Position numbers and translations under genes: made by a program. From JABCYV01 sp963696025 (GTDB lineage Bacteria > Acidobacteriota > Terriglobia > Terriglobales > Acidobacteriaceae): a stretch of 64,000 nt of DNA. The notes under the pieces are model-generated. The model did no database searches, had not been told where the DNA came from, and saw only the letters and a program-made list of their open reading frames with translations. Where the stretch lies: NCBI GenBank assembly GCA_963696025.1, contig CAVOII010000004.1, positions 124,001 to 188,000 of the forward strand. The letters are read 5' to 3'. Below are positions 1-8,466 of this stretch, in pieces. Position 1 is the first letter of the stretch. Every line of letters starts with the position of its first letter.

Positions 1-188
1 ACGTGCCCATGCGGGCGCATCAAGAGCTGGACTCCGACGACCACATCGTGGTGGTGTGCCATCACGGCGTGCGTTCATTGAGTGTCACCAACTGGCTGCG
101 CCAGCAGGGATTCGAAAAGGTGCAATCCATGCGCGGCGGAATTGACGGCTGGGCGCGGACGGTCGATCCGAAGGTGCCGCTGTACTGA
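1..188 (+). CDS. rhodanese-like sulfurtransferase, 3' end only
   Basis: C-terminal part of a rhodanese domain; the gene enters from the left edge, so the true start is outside the window. The active-site loop CHHGVRS matches the single-domain rhodanese pattern CxxGxRS, with the persulfide-carrying Cys first, and the family ending GGIDGW follows. It ends 17 bases before the molybdenum hydroxylase genes on the same strand. Co-transcription is likely, and it could be linked to sulfur supply for the molybdenum cofactor, but that role is only an inference from position. Confidence 0.8.
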   Translation, partial: VPMRAHQELDSDDHIVVVCHHGVRSLSVTNWLRQQGFEKVQSMRGGIDGWARTVDPKVPLY

Positions 189-205
189 GAGCAGAAGTCT
201 GCCGG

Positions 206-697
206 ATGAAAAAAGAACTCATCGAACTGCGAGTGAACGGCCGCTCACACGAGCTCGCGATCGAACCCAGCAAGCTACTGCTCGACGCGGTGCGCCAGGA
301 CTTGCAACTCACGGGCTCAAAGCGTGGCTGTGACGATTCCTCCTGCGGAGCTTGTACCGTACAGCTGGATGGCGCGCCCATGCTCTCCTGCACTCTGCTT
401 GCGGCCAGTTGCGAAGGGCAGGAAATCACGACGATAGAAGGGATCAGCGAGCACGGCAGCCTGGCGGCGATCCAAAAGGCCTACGGCGACTGGGGTGGCG
501 CACAGTGTGGATTCTGCACTCCGGGTTTCATCATGACGGTAAAGCATCTGCTGGCGGAGAACCGGCAACCGACTGAAGAAGAAATCCGGCGCGCGCTCAG
601 CGGTAATTTGTGTCGCTGCACCGGCTATAGCCAGATGTATCAGGCCATCAAGGCGGCGGTGGAAGCCGAGCAGAAGGGAATGGCAACTGCAAGATGA
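206..697 (+). CDS. (2Fe-2S) subunit of a xanthine dehydrogenase-family hydroxylase (4-hydroxybenzoyl-CoA reductase gamma-like)
   Basis: Small iron-sulfur subunit of a three-part molybdenum hydroxylase. The N-terminal ferredoxin-like domain carries C42, C47, C50 (CDDSSCGAC) and C62 for one [2Fe-2S] cluster. The C-terminal helical domain carries C101/C104 (CGFCTPG) and C136/C138 (LCRC) for the second. At 163 residues it has the usual length for CoxS/HcrC-type subunits. Electrons would pass between the molybdenum site and the FAD subunit. It is followed by the large subunit after a 46-base gap holding a UUCG hairpin. The 4-hydroxybenzoyl-CoA reductase assignment rests mainly on the FAD subunit; the substrate is not proven. 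Confidence 0.9.
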   Translation: MKKELIELRVNGRSHELAIEPSKLLLDAVRQDLQLTGSKRGCDDSSCGACTVQLDGAPMLSCTLLAASCEGQEITTIEGISEHGSLAAIQKAYGDWGGAQCGFCTPGFIMTVKHLLAENRQPTEEEIRRALSGNLCRCTGYSQMYQAIKAAVEAEQKGMATAR

Positions 698-703
698 TAG
701 CCG

Positions 704-725
704 GTCCCTCGACTTCGGTCGGGAC
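704..725 (+). repeat. intra-operon hairpin with UUCG loop
   Basis: Between the 2Fe-2S and molybdenum subunit genes lies a stem of GTCC and CGAC paired with GTCG and GGAC, with two bulged bases and a TTCG tetraloop. It resembles the short dispersed hairpins seen elsewhere in this window. It has no T-run, so it is more likely an mRNA processing or stability element, or a mobile repeat, than a terminator. Confidence 0.5.
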
Positions 726-743
726 GATAGCTTGAACTAAATA

Positions 744-3320
744 ATGTCTGACTTCAGCATCATCGGCAAGCCTATCGCGATGGTTGACGCTGCCGGCAAG
801 ACCACCGGCGCCGGCAAGTACACCGACGACCTCAACCTGCCTGGCATGCTGGTGGGTAGGATCCTGCATTCGCCCTATCCTCATGCTCTTATCAAGCGCA
901 TTGACGTCAGCCGCGCCGGAGTACTCGATGGGGTGATCGCGATCGTCACCGGAAAAGACGCGCCGAATCCCTACGGCATCCTTCCCGTTGGCCACGATGA
1001 GCACGCTCTTGCCCTGGACAAAGTCCGATACGTAGGCGACAACGTCGCTTGCGTGGCTGCGGTGGATGAGGCTGCGGCTGATCGGGCACTGGAGTTGATT
1101 GACGTTGATTATGAAGTGCTGCCGGCGTACTTCGATCCCGAAGAATCGATGAAGGCGGAGACCGATTTAATCCACGAGAACAAGCCGCACAACCTGGAAA
1201 AGGACTATCACCACATTTTCGGCGATCCCGACAAGGGTTTCGCCGAAGCCGACCACGTAGCCGAAGCGCGTTTCATCGTCAACGAAGTGACGCACGCCGC
1301 CATGGAGCCGCACTCCACGCTAGCGCAATTCGAGATCGACTCGCAGACCGGCAAACCCGGACGTTTGACGGTGTGGTCTTCGACCCAGGTTCCGTATTAC
1401 TTGCAGCACAAGCTGTCGCTGGTGCTGGAGATGCCGATGGCTCAGATTCGGGTCATCAAGCCGCTGGTGGGCGGAGGATTTGGTGGCAAGAGCGAAGTCA
1501 TTCCTCTTGAAATCATTGCTGCCATCGCAGCGCGCGGGGCGCGGGCTCCGGTGAAGATCACCTACACTCGGGAGGAGGTCTTCTGGGCGCACCGAGGACG
1601 TCCGCGGACCATCATTGATCTTAAGACTGGCGTGAAGAATGATGGCCACATTACAGCCGTCAAGGCCCGGGTCATCCAGGATGGTGGCGCCTATTGCTCC
1701 TACGGTGTGGTCACTATTCTTTATTCTGGAGCGCTGTTGGGCGCGCTTTACGACATCCCCAACATCCAGTATGACGGATACCGCGTCCTGACTAATAAGC
1801 CCGCTTGTGGCGCCATGCGCGGACACGGCACGGTAAACGTCCGCTTTGCGTTCGAGTCGCAACTGGACGAACTGGCAGCGAAAATAAATCTAGATCCTGC
1901 TGAAATTCGCCAACGCAACCTGCTCAAGCCGCCGTGCATTACGGTCAACGGGCTGCGAGTGCAGAGTTATGGCCTGCCGGAATGCATCGGGAAAGTAGTC
2001 GAGCGCTCCGGATGGACGCAACGCAAAGGGAAATTGCCAAAAGGCCGGGGGCTGGGTATCGCATGCAGTCACTATGTGAGTGGCGCCGCTAACTCGATCA
2101 TCCGTTCGGATATGCCGCACTCCACGGTCAATATCAAGATTGATCGCGATGGCGGAGTGGTGGTCTACACCGGGGCTTCAGAGATCGGGCAAGGCTCCGA
2201 CACGATGACGGCGCAGATTGCGGCGGAGACGCTGGGCTGTTCGCTAGGGCGAATCAAAATCATCGCCGCCGATACCGACCTCACGCCTATCGACATCGGA
2301 TCATACTCGAGCCGGGTGACCTTCATGGCGGGCAATGCCACGCTACGGGCGGCAGAGCAAGTAAAGAAACAGATCGCCGCGGCGGCGGCTCGCAAGATGA
2401 ACGCTGCGCCCGATGAACTCATATTCCGTGACGATTCGGTTCTCAGAAGAAATGGCTATGTGGGGACGGCCGCCCTCGGCCGTCCAGCCGAGCAAAGCTC
2501 GGCGGCTTCTGTTTCTGGTCGTGTAGAGGGCCAGATTCTCCGCGGATCGCTGCAGCAGAAACGCAAGGACGAAGGCCCGAAAGACCGGATGACTTTTGAA
2601 GAAGCTGTGGTGGCTGCGATTGACTTTCACGGAGCTCTAACGGGAACCGGTTCCTACGCTCCTCCGCCGGAAGCTCGCGGTGGCAAACATAAGGGCGGGG
2701 GCGTGGGTCCTTCGCCCGCGTACTCGTACTCGGCGCAGGTGGCGGAAGCCAGTGTAGATGAAGAGACTGGTGAAGTCACTGTCCACAAGGTCTGGGCTGC
2801 ACACGATTGCGGTCGCGCCCTGAATCCAGTCTCGGTTGAGGGTCAGATTATCGGATCGGTGTGGATGGGTATGGGGCAGGCGCTCACCGAAGAAATGATC
2901 TGGAAAGATGGCATGCTCATGAATCCTGGGCTGCTCGAATATCGCAGCCCGTCCTCGGTCGAATCGCCGGAGGTCGAGCCGATCATCGTGGAGAGCATTG
3001 ATCCTGAGGGTCCGTTCGGGGCGAAGGAATGTAGCGAGGGCTCACTGGCTGCGACCATTCCTGCCATTGCGAATGCCATCTATGACGCAGTCGGAGTTCG
3101 GCTGCACGAGGTGCCATTCACGCCGGAGCGTATGCTGGCTGCTCTGAGAGCAAAGCGAGGTGATAAGAAAATCAACTTAACGGAAGGCATCGATCCCACC
3201 GCGCCTGCAAAATTCCGGGAACATGGCGGGTCATTGTGGTTTCGGGGCAAAGGACCGAAGAGGCACGCGCTCGATCCGGCACGACGCGAAGGCCCGGCTG
3301 CAGTGGCAGGTGACGATTGA
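744..3320 (+). CDS. molybdopterin-binding large subunit of a xanthine dehydrogenase-family enzyme (4-hydroxybenzoyl-CoA reductase alpha-like)
   Basis: Catalytic subunit that holds the molybdenum cofactor. The N-terminal hammerhead domain begins around residue 15 (GKTTGAGKYTDDL). Molybdenum-pocket motifs include VGGGFGGKSE near residue 245, GAMRGHG near 357, and GPFGAKECSEGS near 755, which contains the glutamate expected to act as base. At 858 residues it is longer than the roughly 770 usual for HcrA-type subunits as I recall them. The excess includes a palindromic insertion at about residues 572-587 (2459-2504) and a C-terminal tail of about 55 residues. Its TGA overlaps the TTG start of the FAD subunit (TTGA), so translation is coupled. 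Confidence 0.88.
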   Translation: MSDFSIIGKPIAMVDAAGKTTGAGKYTDDLNLPGMLVGRILHSPYPHALIKRIDVSRAGVLDGVIAIVTGKDAPNPYGILPVGHDEHALALDKVRYVGDNVACVAAVDEAAADRALELIDVDYEVLPAYFDPEESMKAETDLIHENKPHNLEKDYHHIFGDPDKGFAEADHVAEARFIVNEVTHAAMEPHSTLAQFEIDSQTGKPGRLTVWSSTQVPYYLQHKLSLVLEMPMAQIRVIKPLVGGGFGGKSEVIPLEIIAAIAARGARAPVKITYTREEVFWAHRGRPRTIIDLKTGVKNDGHITAVKARVIQDGGAYCSYGVVTILYSGALLGALYDIPNIQYDGYRVLTNKPACGAMRGHGTVNVRFAFESQLDELAAKINLDPAEIRQRNLLKPPCITVNGLRVQSYGLPECIGKVVERSGWTQRKGKLPKGRGLGIACSHYVSGAANSIIRSDMPHSTVNIKIDRDGGVVVYTGASEIGQGSDTMTAQIAAETLGCSLGRIKIIAADTDLTPIDIGSYSSRVTFMAGNATLRAAEQVKKQIAAAAARKMNAAPDELIFRDDSVLRRNGYVGTAALGRPAEQSSAASVSGRVEGQILRGSLQQKRKDEGPKDRMTFEEAVVAAIDFHGALTGTGSYAPPPEARGGKHKGGGVGPSPAYSYSAQVAEASVDEETGEVTVHKVWAAHDCGRALNPVSVEGQIIGSVWMGMGQALTEEMIWKDGMLMNPGLLEYRSPSSVESPEVEPIIVESIDPEGPFGAKECSEGSLAATIPAIANAIYDAVGVRLHEVPFTPERMLAALRAKRGDKKINLTEGIDPTAPAKFREHGGSLWFRGKGPKRHALDPARREGPAAVAGDD
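2459..2504 (+). repeat. in-frame palindromic double hairpin, copy 1
   Basis: Two adjacent hairpins: a perfect 9-bp stem GGACGGCCG/CGGCCGTCC with a 4-base loop (2464-2485), then a 7-bp stem GCCGAGC/GCTCGGC with a 3-base loop (2487-2503). The element is inside the molybdenum subunit gene and is read as VGTAALGRPAEQSSAA. A second copy with the same structure and reading frame is at 37367-37412 in an unrelated peptidase gene. The arrangement is like the coding palindromic elements described in Rickettsia. Confidence 0.8.
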
Positions 3321-4312
3321 GTCTTCCGCAATTCAAGTTACTGAGGCCGCGCACGGTAGACGAAGCTGTCGAATATCTGGCGAAGCACGCGGGCGAGGGC
3401 GCCCGCGCCACGCGTATTGTGGCTGGCGGCACGGATATTATTCCGTCCATGCGGCAGGGACTCTTTGATCCTGAATATGTGCTCGACATTCGTCATATGG
3501 CGGAGCTCAAAGGCATCCGTCCGCAATCTGGAAACGGAGTTGAGATTGGAGCGCTGACTACGCTAACGGCGATTGAGCAGTCCGATTTCCTGCGGCGGCG
3601 TTACCCGGTGCTGACCGAGGCGGCTGCGACTGTCGCTTCACCGCTGCTGCGCAACATGGGCACAATCGGCGGAAATATCTGTCTGGATACGCGCTGCCTG
3701 TGGTACAACCAGTCGCTCACCTGGCGTAAGGGTTGCGGGTTTTGCATCAAGAAGGATGGCGACCTGTGTCACGTCGCGGCGGGTGGGGCTAAATGCTGGG
3801 CAGCGTTTTCTGGAGACACGCCTCCAGCTCTGTTGTGCTTAAGTGCAGAAGTCGAAATTGCGAGCGCTTCCGGAGTTCGGCGCCTGCCGCTGAGCGACTT
3901 CTACACCGGCGAGGGTGACGCATATCGCAAGCTGCAAGCCGGCGAGCTGTTGACGCGTGTGATCCTGCCCGAATCCTCTGCAGATTACACTGGCGTCTAT
4001 CGCAAGCTCCGCGTTCGCGGATCCATCGACTATCCGCTCGCCGGAGTGGCGGTGGTGATGAAGCGGTCAAATGGTCACGTGGCAGACGCTCGACTGGCGA
4101 TTACGGCTGTGAATCCCGCGCCGCTGCTGGTTAATGGCGCGAGTGAAATGCTGCAGGGGAGGACCGTGGACGAAGCGTTAGCAGAAGCGGTCGGCGATTT
4201 GGCTGCGAAGACAGCCAAACCGCTAACAACATCTGCGCTGACACCTGAGTATAGGCGAGAGATGATCCGCGTATTCACCAAGAGAGCAGTGCTCGCAGCG
4301 GCGAAGAACTGA
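3317..4312 (+). CDS. FAD-binding subunit with extra [4Fe-4S] loop (4-hydroxybenzoyl-CoA reductase beta-like)
   Basis: FAD subunit of the same enzyme. FAD-binding motifs are VAGGTDIIP (residues 35-43) and NMGTIGGN (113-120). Between residues 122 and 160 lies a cysteine-rich loop with C122, C127, C140, C143, C151 and C160. In this superfamily, a cysteine insertion here binding a [4Fe-4S] cluster is the hallmark of 4-hydroxybenzoyl-CoA reductase beta subunits. That makes this enzyme more likely a reductive dehydroxylase of an aromatic acyl-CoA than a xanthine or CO dehydrogenase. The start is TTG, overlapping the stop of the preceding gene. No benzoyl-CoA pathway gene is visible nearby, so the true substrate is open. 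Confidence 0.88.
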   Translation: MSLPQFKLLRPRTVDEAVEYLAKHAGEGARATRIVAGGTDIIPSMRQGLFDPEYVLDIRHMAELKGIRPQSGNGVEIGALTTLTAIEQSDFLRRRYPVLTEAAATVASPLLRNMGTIGGNICLDTRCLWYNQSLTWRKGCGFCIKKDGDLCHVAAGGAKCWAAFSGDTPPALLCLSAEVEIASASGVRRLPLSDFYTGEGDAYRKLQAGELLTRVILPESSADYTGVYRKLRVRGSIDYPLAGVAVVMKRSNGHVADARLAITAVNPAPLLVNGASEMLQGRTVDEALAEAVGDLAAKTAKPLTTSALTPEYRREMIRVFTKRAVLAAAKN

Positions 4313-4321
4313 CACTCGATC

Positions 4322-5164
4322 GTGATCACCGACTGCCACATCCATATCCAGCCCGTTGAGATGTTCAAGCCGCAGGCGCTGGAGTTGATGAAAAACAAAC
4401 GGCCGAATTTCGACCAGATTGCGGAGTTCTGTCGCTCACCGAAAGCGTTTCTCAAGCATCTCGACGCAGCCGGAGTCGATCGGGCGGTACTCATCAATTA
4501 CGTTGCCCCGGAGATCATCGGTTTTACTTCGGGCGTTAATCAATTCATCGCTGACTACACCAAAGAAAATCCCAAGCGGCTGATTTCCTGCGGCAGCCTG
4601 CACCCGAAGCACACCTCGAACGTTCTCGCGGATGTGGAGCACCTTCTGCTGCTGGGCATCCGCATGATCAAAATCCACCCCCCACATCAGCTTTTGTTCC
4701 CCAACGATTATTTGATTGGGATGAAAGAGCTGGAGATCATCTACCGCGCCGCCGAGGCCAATGGCATCCCGGTGATGTTTCACACCGGTACTTCCGTCTT
4801 TCCGGGCGCCCGCAACAAGTACGGCGACCCGATTTACATCGATGATGTCGCGGTGGATTTTCCCAAGCTGAAGATATTGCTCGCGCATGGCGGACGGCCG
4901 CTGTGGATGAATACCGCGTTCTTTCTGGTGCGCCGCCATCCCAATGTGTTTCTGGACATCAGCGGCATCCCACCGAAAACTCTTCTCAAGTATTTTCCGC
5001 GGTTGGAAGAGATCGCAGACAAGACACTATTTGGCACGGACTGGCCGGGCCCGGGGGTTCCGGAGATCAAGAAGAATCTTGACGATTTTCGGGCGCTGCC
5101 CTTAGCACAGGACACACGTGATCAGATTCTATCGCGCACGGCGTTGGGAATCTGGCCCGCGTAG
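4322..5164 (+). CDS. amidohydrolase-family (TIM-barrel) metal-dependent hydrolase
   Basis: Member of the amidohydrolase 2 family, which includes ACMSD-type decarboxylases and related hydrolases. The N-terminal DCHIHI supplies the HxH metal ligands. Later family residues are FHTG (about 158), LAHGG (about 183) and the terminal LFGTDWPG with the conserved Asp (about 238). Length 280 is normal. The start is GTG, nine bases after the FAD subunit stop, so it appears to be the last gene of the molybdenum hydroxylase operon. It may act on the same or the next aromatic intermediate. The exact reaction cannot be read from the sequence. Confidence 0.82.
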   Translation: MITDCHIHIQPVEMFKPQALELMKNKRPNFDQIAEFCRSPKAFLKHLDAAGVDRAVLINYVAPEIIGFTSGVNQFIADYTKENPKRLISCGSLHPKHTSNVLADVEHLLLLGIRMIKIHPPHQLLFPNDYLIGMKELEIIYRAAEANGIPVMFHTGTSVFPGARNKYGDPIYIDDVAVDFPKLKILLAHGGRPLWMNTAFFLVRRHPNVFLDISGIPPKTLLKYFPRLEEIADKTLFGTDWPGPGVPEIKKNLDDFRALPLAQDTRDQILSRTALGIWPA

Positions 5165-5171
5165 ATTCGCC

Positions 5172-5789
5172 TTATCGCGAGGTAAAGAGGTGCCCCATTT
5201 TGTCTTTTTTAGTCTTTAGATAATCTTCGGCGTGCGTGGTAGGCGCAACTTCACAGGGAATACGCTCCGCAACCTCGATTCCCCCGCGTTCGAGAGCAGC
5301 TACCTTTTCGGGGTTATTGGAAAGCAGGCGCACGCGAGAGATGCCCAAAGATTTCAGGATTTCGGCAGGCAAGGTGAATTCACGCTGGTCGGCCTTGAAG
5401 CCGAGACGCTCGTTAGCTTCAACTGTGTCCAAACCCGCATCCTGCAGTTCGTAGGCCCGCAGCTTCGCCATCAGACCAATGCCGCGTCCCTCCTGCTGTT
5501 CATAGATGAGCACGCCGGCGCCTTCCTCAGCGATCATCGCCAGTGCCATTTCCAGTTGCGAACGGCAGTCGCAGCGCAGTGAACCGAATACGTCGCCGGT
5601 GAGACACTGAGAGTGGATGCGGACCAGGGGCGTCGCGGACACGACATCACCCATCACCAGGGTTACGGCTTCTTCTTTGCGCCGCGCGTTGCCGGAATCG
5701 AATTCTGCTTCGAACCCATAAATGCGAAACTTGCCCCAGCGAGTAGGAAAATCTGCGGAAGCAACAGGCTGAATGGAGTTGGCACTCAC
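5172..5789 (-). CDS. ribA: GTP cyclohydrolase II
   Basis: First enzyme of riboflavin synthesis: opens GTP to a diaminopyrimidine phosphate with loss of formate and pyrophosphate. Zinc ligands are visible as C62, C73 and C75 (HSQCLTGDVFGSLRCDC). The catalytic region EQQEGRGIGL (97-106) and LGFKADQREF are typical. It is a stand-alone RibA of 205 residues, not fused to RibB. The start is GTG. It lies 58 bases downstream of the TonB-like gene on the same strand and ends 7 bases from the converging amidohydrolase gene. I saw no FMN riboswitch in the short upstream gap. Confidence 0.93.
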   Translation of the reverse strand: MSANSIQPVASADFPTRWGKFRIYGFEAEFDSGNARRKEEAVTLVMGDVVSATPLVRIHSQCLTGDVFGSLRCDCRSQLEMALAMIAEEGAGVLIYEQQEGRGIGLMAKLRAYELQDAGLDTVEANERLGFKADQREFTLPAEILKSLGISRVRLLSNNPEKVAALERGGIEVAERIPCEVAPTTHAEDYLKTKKDKMGHLFTSR

Positions 5790-5847
5790 ACAGCAATTAT
5801 AGCGGGAATGCTGTCCAGCTCAGGGTCAGTCCACCCCATGACAACGT

Positions 5848-6537
5848 CTAGCCTTGAGGCTTGAAGTGGTAGTAAACATCTTGCTTTGAGGGGATGGCGA
5901 CGCCGTTGCGCGTGGCAGGACGGAAGTGCCAAATCTCCAACGCGGCCAGGACCCTTTTGTCGATCGCCGGGCCGAGGCTCTGCAGAACGGTTTTCTGCAC
6001 GATGTTTCCCTTGTCATCGATGGTAATTTCGACCACGATGCTGCCTTCGACATGGCCGGGCAGTTCGTTGGGATCCACTACCGGATCATAAGCGTAGACA
6101 GGCAGCGCCGGGCGTATTTCATCGCCGAATGCGGAGCCTTGGCTTCCGTAGGGAACGCCGGCAGAAGGCGCAGGATTACCGGAACCGGCGTCAGGTGACT
6201 GAGATTCAGCTTCGATCGTAGCTGGCGAGGGTTTTTGCTCTTGGGCTTTTCGGGTCTTGTTGGAGGACTGATTCTTCCAAACGAGAGGCTTGCGGGCCTC
6301 ATGCTGCTGAGGCTGGGAGGCGCCAGGTGAAGTGTTTGCTGTTTTCTCGTGGGCCGGCCAATAGAGAGTGGTAACGGAGCCTCCGCTCACCCCGGCAGCC
6401 ACAGAAGACGGCGCCAGGAATTTCAGGCTAGGAGGATAAAGCAGCCACCCCAGCAGCAAGACATGGAATGCAATTGAAAGTGACAGCGAGGTCGCTCGCC
6501 GTCCGGAAACCTCCGCGTTCACTGCAACGAAAGTCAT
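5848..6537 (-). CDS. TonB-family energy transducer
   Basis: One N-terminal membrane segment (about residues 17-37, IAFHVLLLGWLLYPPS) is followed by a low-complexity periplasmic linker and a C-terminal TonB domain (about 160-229). That domain shows the pattern GSIVVEITIDDKGNIV followed by a conserved W-HF-PA block. TonB proteins transfer inner-membrane energy to outer-membrane receptors. Acidobacteria carry many such paralogues, and no ExbB/ExbD partner is present here, so its receptor is unknown. ATG start; likely in the same transcript as ribA. Confidence 0.85.
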   Translation of the reverse strand: MTFVAVNAEVSGRRATSLSLSIAFHVLLLGWLLYPPSLKFLAPSSVAAGVSGGSVTTLYWPAHEKTANTSPGASQPQQHEARKPLVWKNQSSNKTRKAQEQKPSPATIEAESQSPDAGSGNPAPSAGVPYGSQGSAFGDEIRPALPVYAYDPVVDPNELPGHVEGSIVVEITIDDKGNIVQKTVLQSLGPAIDKRVLAALEIWHFRPATRNGVAIPSKQDVYYHFKPQG

Positions 6538-6657
6538 GACAACTTTTATTTTAGATGTGAGAAGACGGTATTGGTAAGCACGATTTTCAGCGGCGGGGAC
6601 TTTGGCTACGACTGCTAAGGTTGTTTATTGGTATTGGGGTACACGTGGCGCGCGGGT

Positions 6658-6686
6658 TTGGCGGGGTCCGCAAACGCTGCTAAAAT
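6658..6686 (+). promoter_or_regulatory. sigma-70-type promoter of tRNA-Ala
   Basis: TTGGCG (-35) and TAAAAT (-10) are separated by 17 bases. The -10 box ends 31 bases before the tRNA. Both boxes match the vegetative consensus well at the expected distance. Confidence 0.6.
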
Positions 6687-6717
6687 CAGGCGAAGGGTGA
6701 GAGTGTTCGGCGTCCGT

Positions 6718-6793
6718 GGGGCTATAGCTCAGCTGGGAGAGCGCATCGTTCGCAACGATGAGGTCGTCGGTTCGATCCCGACTAGCTCCACCA
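6718..6793 (+). tRNA. tRNA-Ala (anticodon CGC)
   Basis: All arms fold: 7-bp acceptor stem GGGGCTA/TAGCTCC, D arm, anticodon stem CATCG/CGATG with loop TTCGCAA, and T arm GTCGG/CCGAC. CCA is encoded at 6791-6793. The acceptor carries the G3-U70 wobble, the alanine identity element. Anticodon CGC reads GCG. A gene-poor, possibly accessory region begins just downstream. Confidence 0.97.
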
Positions 6794-7241
6794 AGTTTTC
6801 AGCGACTTAGAGAGACACCAAACCCTCAATCTGTTCCATTCTGTTCCAAAACTCAAACCATGTCCTGCCGAAGTTTGCCTCAAAACCTCGCATCGCAGGG
6901 AGTAAACGATATGCACGAGGGAACTGATCACCCCAAGCCGCTTCAGCACGCCTGTGGCTACGGCATCGTCAAGATTTCATGGTCGCGCAGGAGCCACAGC
7001 AGGGCGGATAACGAAGGGACCTGAGGCAAGCAGACCCCAACAAGCAAGCCGCAGGGATATACGGCTGCCCAAGACACGGTGAGGACACTGATACTGTGAC
7101 GCAGAACGCCTTATGCTTGCGAGCACTAAGTCGGGGGGTATGGGGGTCGAATCCGATTAGGTCAATCGGCAAAAACCGCCGGCCGCCTTTTCTCATGCGC
7201 GCGGACATGGACATTGAGCAGAATTCAGGGGGTATTTCGTT
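6794..7241. other. gene-free stretch after tRNA-Ala
   Basis: About 450 bases with no convincing reading frame, no second copy of the tRNA 3' end and no terminator that I can see. It leads into the unknown HTH gene at 7242. The position behind a tRNA is a common island insertion point, but no attachment-site repeat was found. Confidence 0.4.
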
Positions 7242-8054
7242 ATGAAAGACAGTCTTTCCGCGGCTGATATGGCATCTTTGCTCGGTGTTACGGAGCGGAC
7301 ATTACGGCGCTGGGAGGAAGACGGAACCGGCCCCAAGCGGATCGTCGAGAATCTGGAACCGGGCTATCCGCTGGAAAGCCTCGTTCCCTGGCTTCGAAAG
7401 CATCGGCCAGACGTGAAACTGGGCGCCGCGGCCCGGGTTATTGACGCGCGCGGTCGCCTCGCTCTCCTGGAGGCCTGGGAACGGCGGCTCTGCGCCCGCT
7501 ACAAGTTCAAATCGACCGAAGTGCTGTACGAAGCACTCCGCCACGCCGATTTTCACGAGACAGGGAACGACCCCAGCGAGCCGGACAATCTTGAGTATTG
7601 GAACCTAGCTGCTTATGCCGCGTTCAGCGGGATTATAGTCCGGCACAAATTGAGTTCAGAGAAGCTGCGGGAGCTGCTGGCGGACTTTCGCGATCGCCAT
7701 GATCTTGGATTGGCAGCGAAGAAGGATCTGAGTACAACAGAGTTTGCGGAAGAGATCGACGAGGCGCTGGCGGAGGCGATGTGGAAAGCCTTCGATGACG
7801 GGCCGGACATGCGCCAACTGCGCGACTATATCGCGATCGCTCACCGCTACCAGTGCGCAAGTTCAGATCGCTACGATTTTCCACACCGTGACCGGTTCAT
7901 CGCTGGCCGGATGACGCCTGCTCAGCAGCAGACCGCCCTTGGCGAGGCGGGCTTCGTTGCATTCGTCATGACGAGAGGGAACCCGGTCTGCCGCTTGGCA
8001 AGGTTGGCGTGCGAAAGAAATCTGAACGATCTGGCAAAGTCCTCATCCTCTTAA
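7242..8054 (+). CDS. unknown protein with N-terminal MerR/excisionase-like HTH
   Basis: Residues 5-55 form a winged-helix signature of the MerR/excisionase type (ADMASLLGVTERTLRRWEED), so DNA binding is likely. The remaining 210 residues are mostly helical and charged, and I do not recognise them. They contain a cluster of acidic residues around 175-195 and a Cys/Arg-rich end. ATG start preceded by CAGGGGGT at good spacing. It stands alone between the tRNA and a repeat-rich region, so an accessory or island regulator is possible. No integrase or phage gene is visible beside it. Confidence 0.6.
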   Translation: MKDSLSAADMASLLGVTERTLRRWEEDGTGPKRIVENLEPGYPLESLVPWLRKHRPDVKLGAAARVIDARGRLALLEAWERRLCARYKFKSTEVLYEALRHADFHETGNDPSEPDNLEYWNLAAYAAFSGIIVRHKLSSEKLRELLADFRDRHDLGLAAKKDLSTTEFAEEIDEALAEAMWKAFDDGPDMRQLRDYIAIAHRYQCASSDRYDFPHRDRFIAGRMTPAQQQTALGEAGFVAFVMTRGNPVCRLARLACERNLNDLAKSSSS

Positions 8055-8466
8055 CCAGTTCGAATACCAACTGGACTCTGTACAAGTGGACTTCTGCCAG
8101 GAGAAGGAACGTAGTCACGTACGAAAGAAGGAACTTTATGACGAGCTAACACGGCTACGGCGGCTGTGGCCGATCTGTGCGCTCGAATGCCCGAAGAGCA
8201 CGGGGAGGGTCACAACATCCGGCGGTCAGCGATTGAAATCTAACGGCGCCGATTTTGCCTTCCGGGGCGGGCGGGGAATATCCTAAAATGACGATCTTCG
8301 GCAGCGGGGGCTTGAATGGAAGTTCAAGCCTGGAGGAGAATTTTACCAAACGGGTCCACTTCCGGACCAACTTTTTGGCAGCGGTCACTCTCTCAACATC
8401 AATGAAGCACCTGAAAGTGGGGAACAATCATCGTGGAGCTTTCAGTCAATGAGATCCGGCCCCGCG

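Noticed and set aside
1320..1862. Long reading frame on the minus strand inside the molybdenum subunit gene
   Set aside because: It is a shadow of the GC-rich codons of the real gene: no ribosome binding site, no recognisable domain and the plus strand has clear motifs.
5790..5847. FMN riboswitch ahead of ribA
   Set aside because: The gap is only 58 bases and shows no match to the conserved FMN aptamer pattern.
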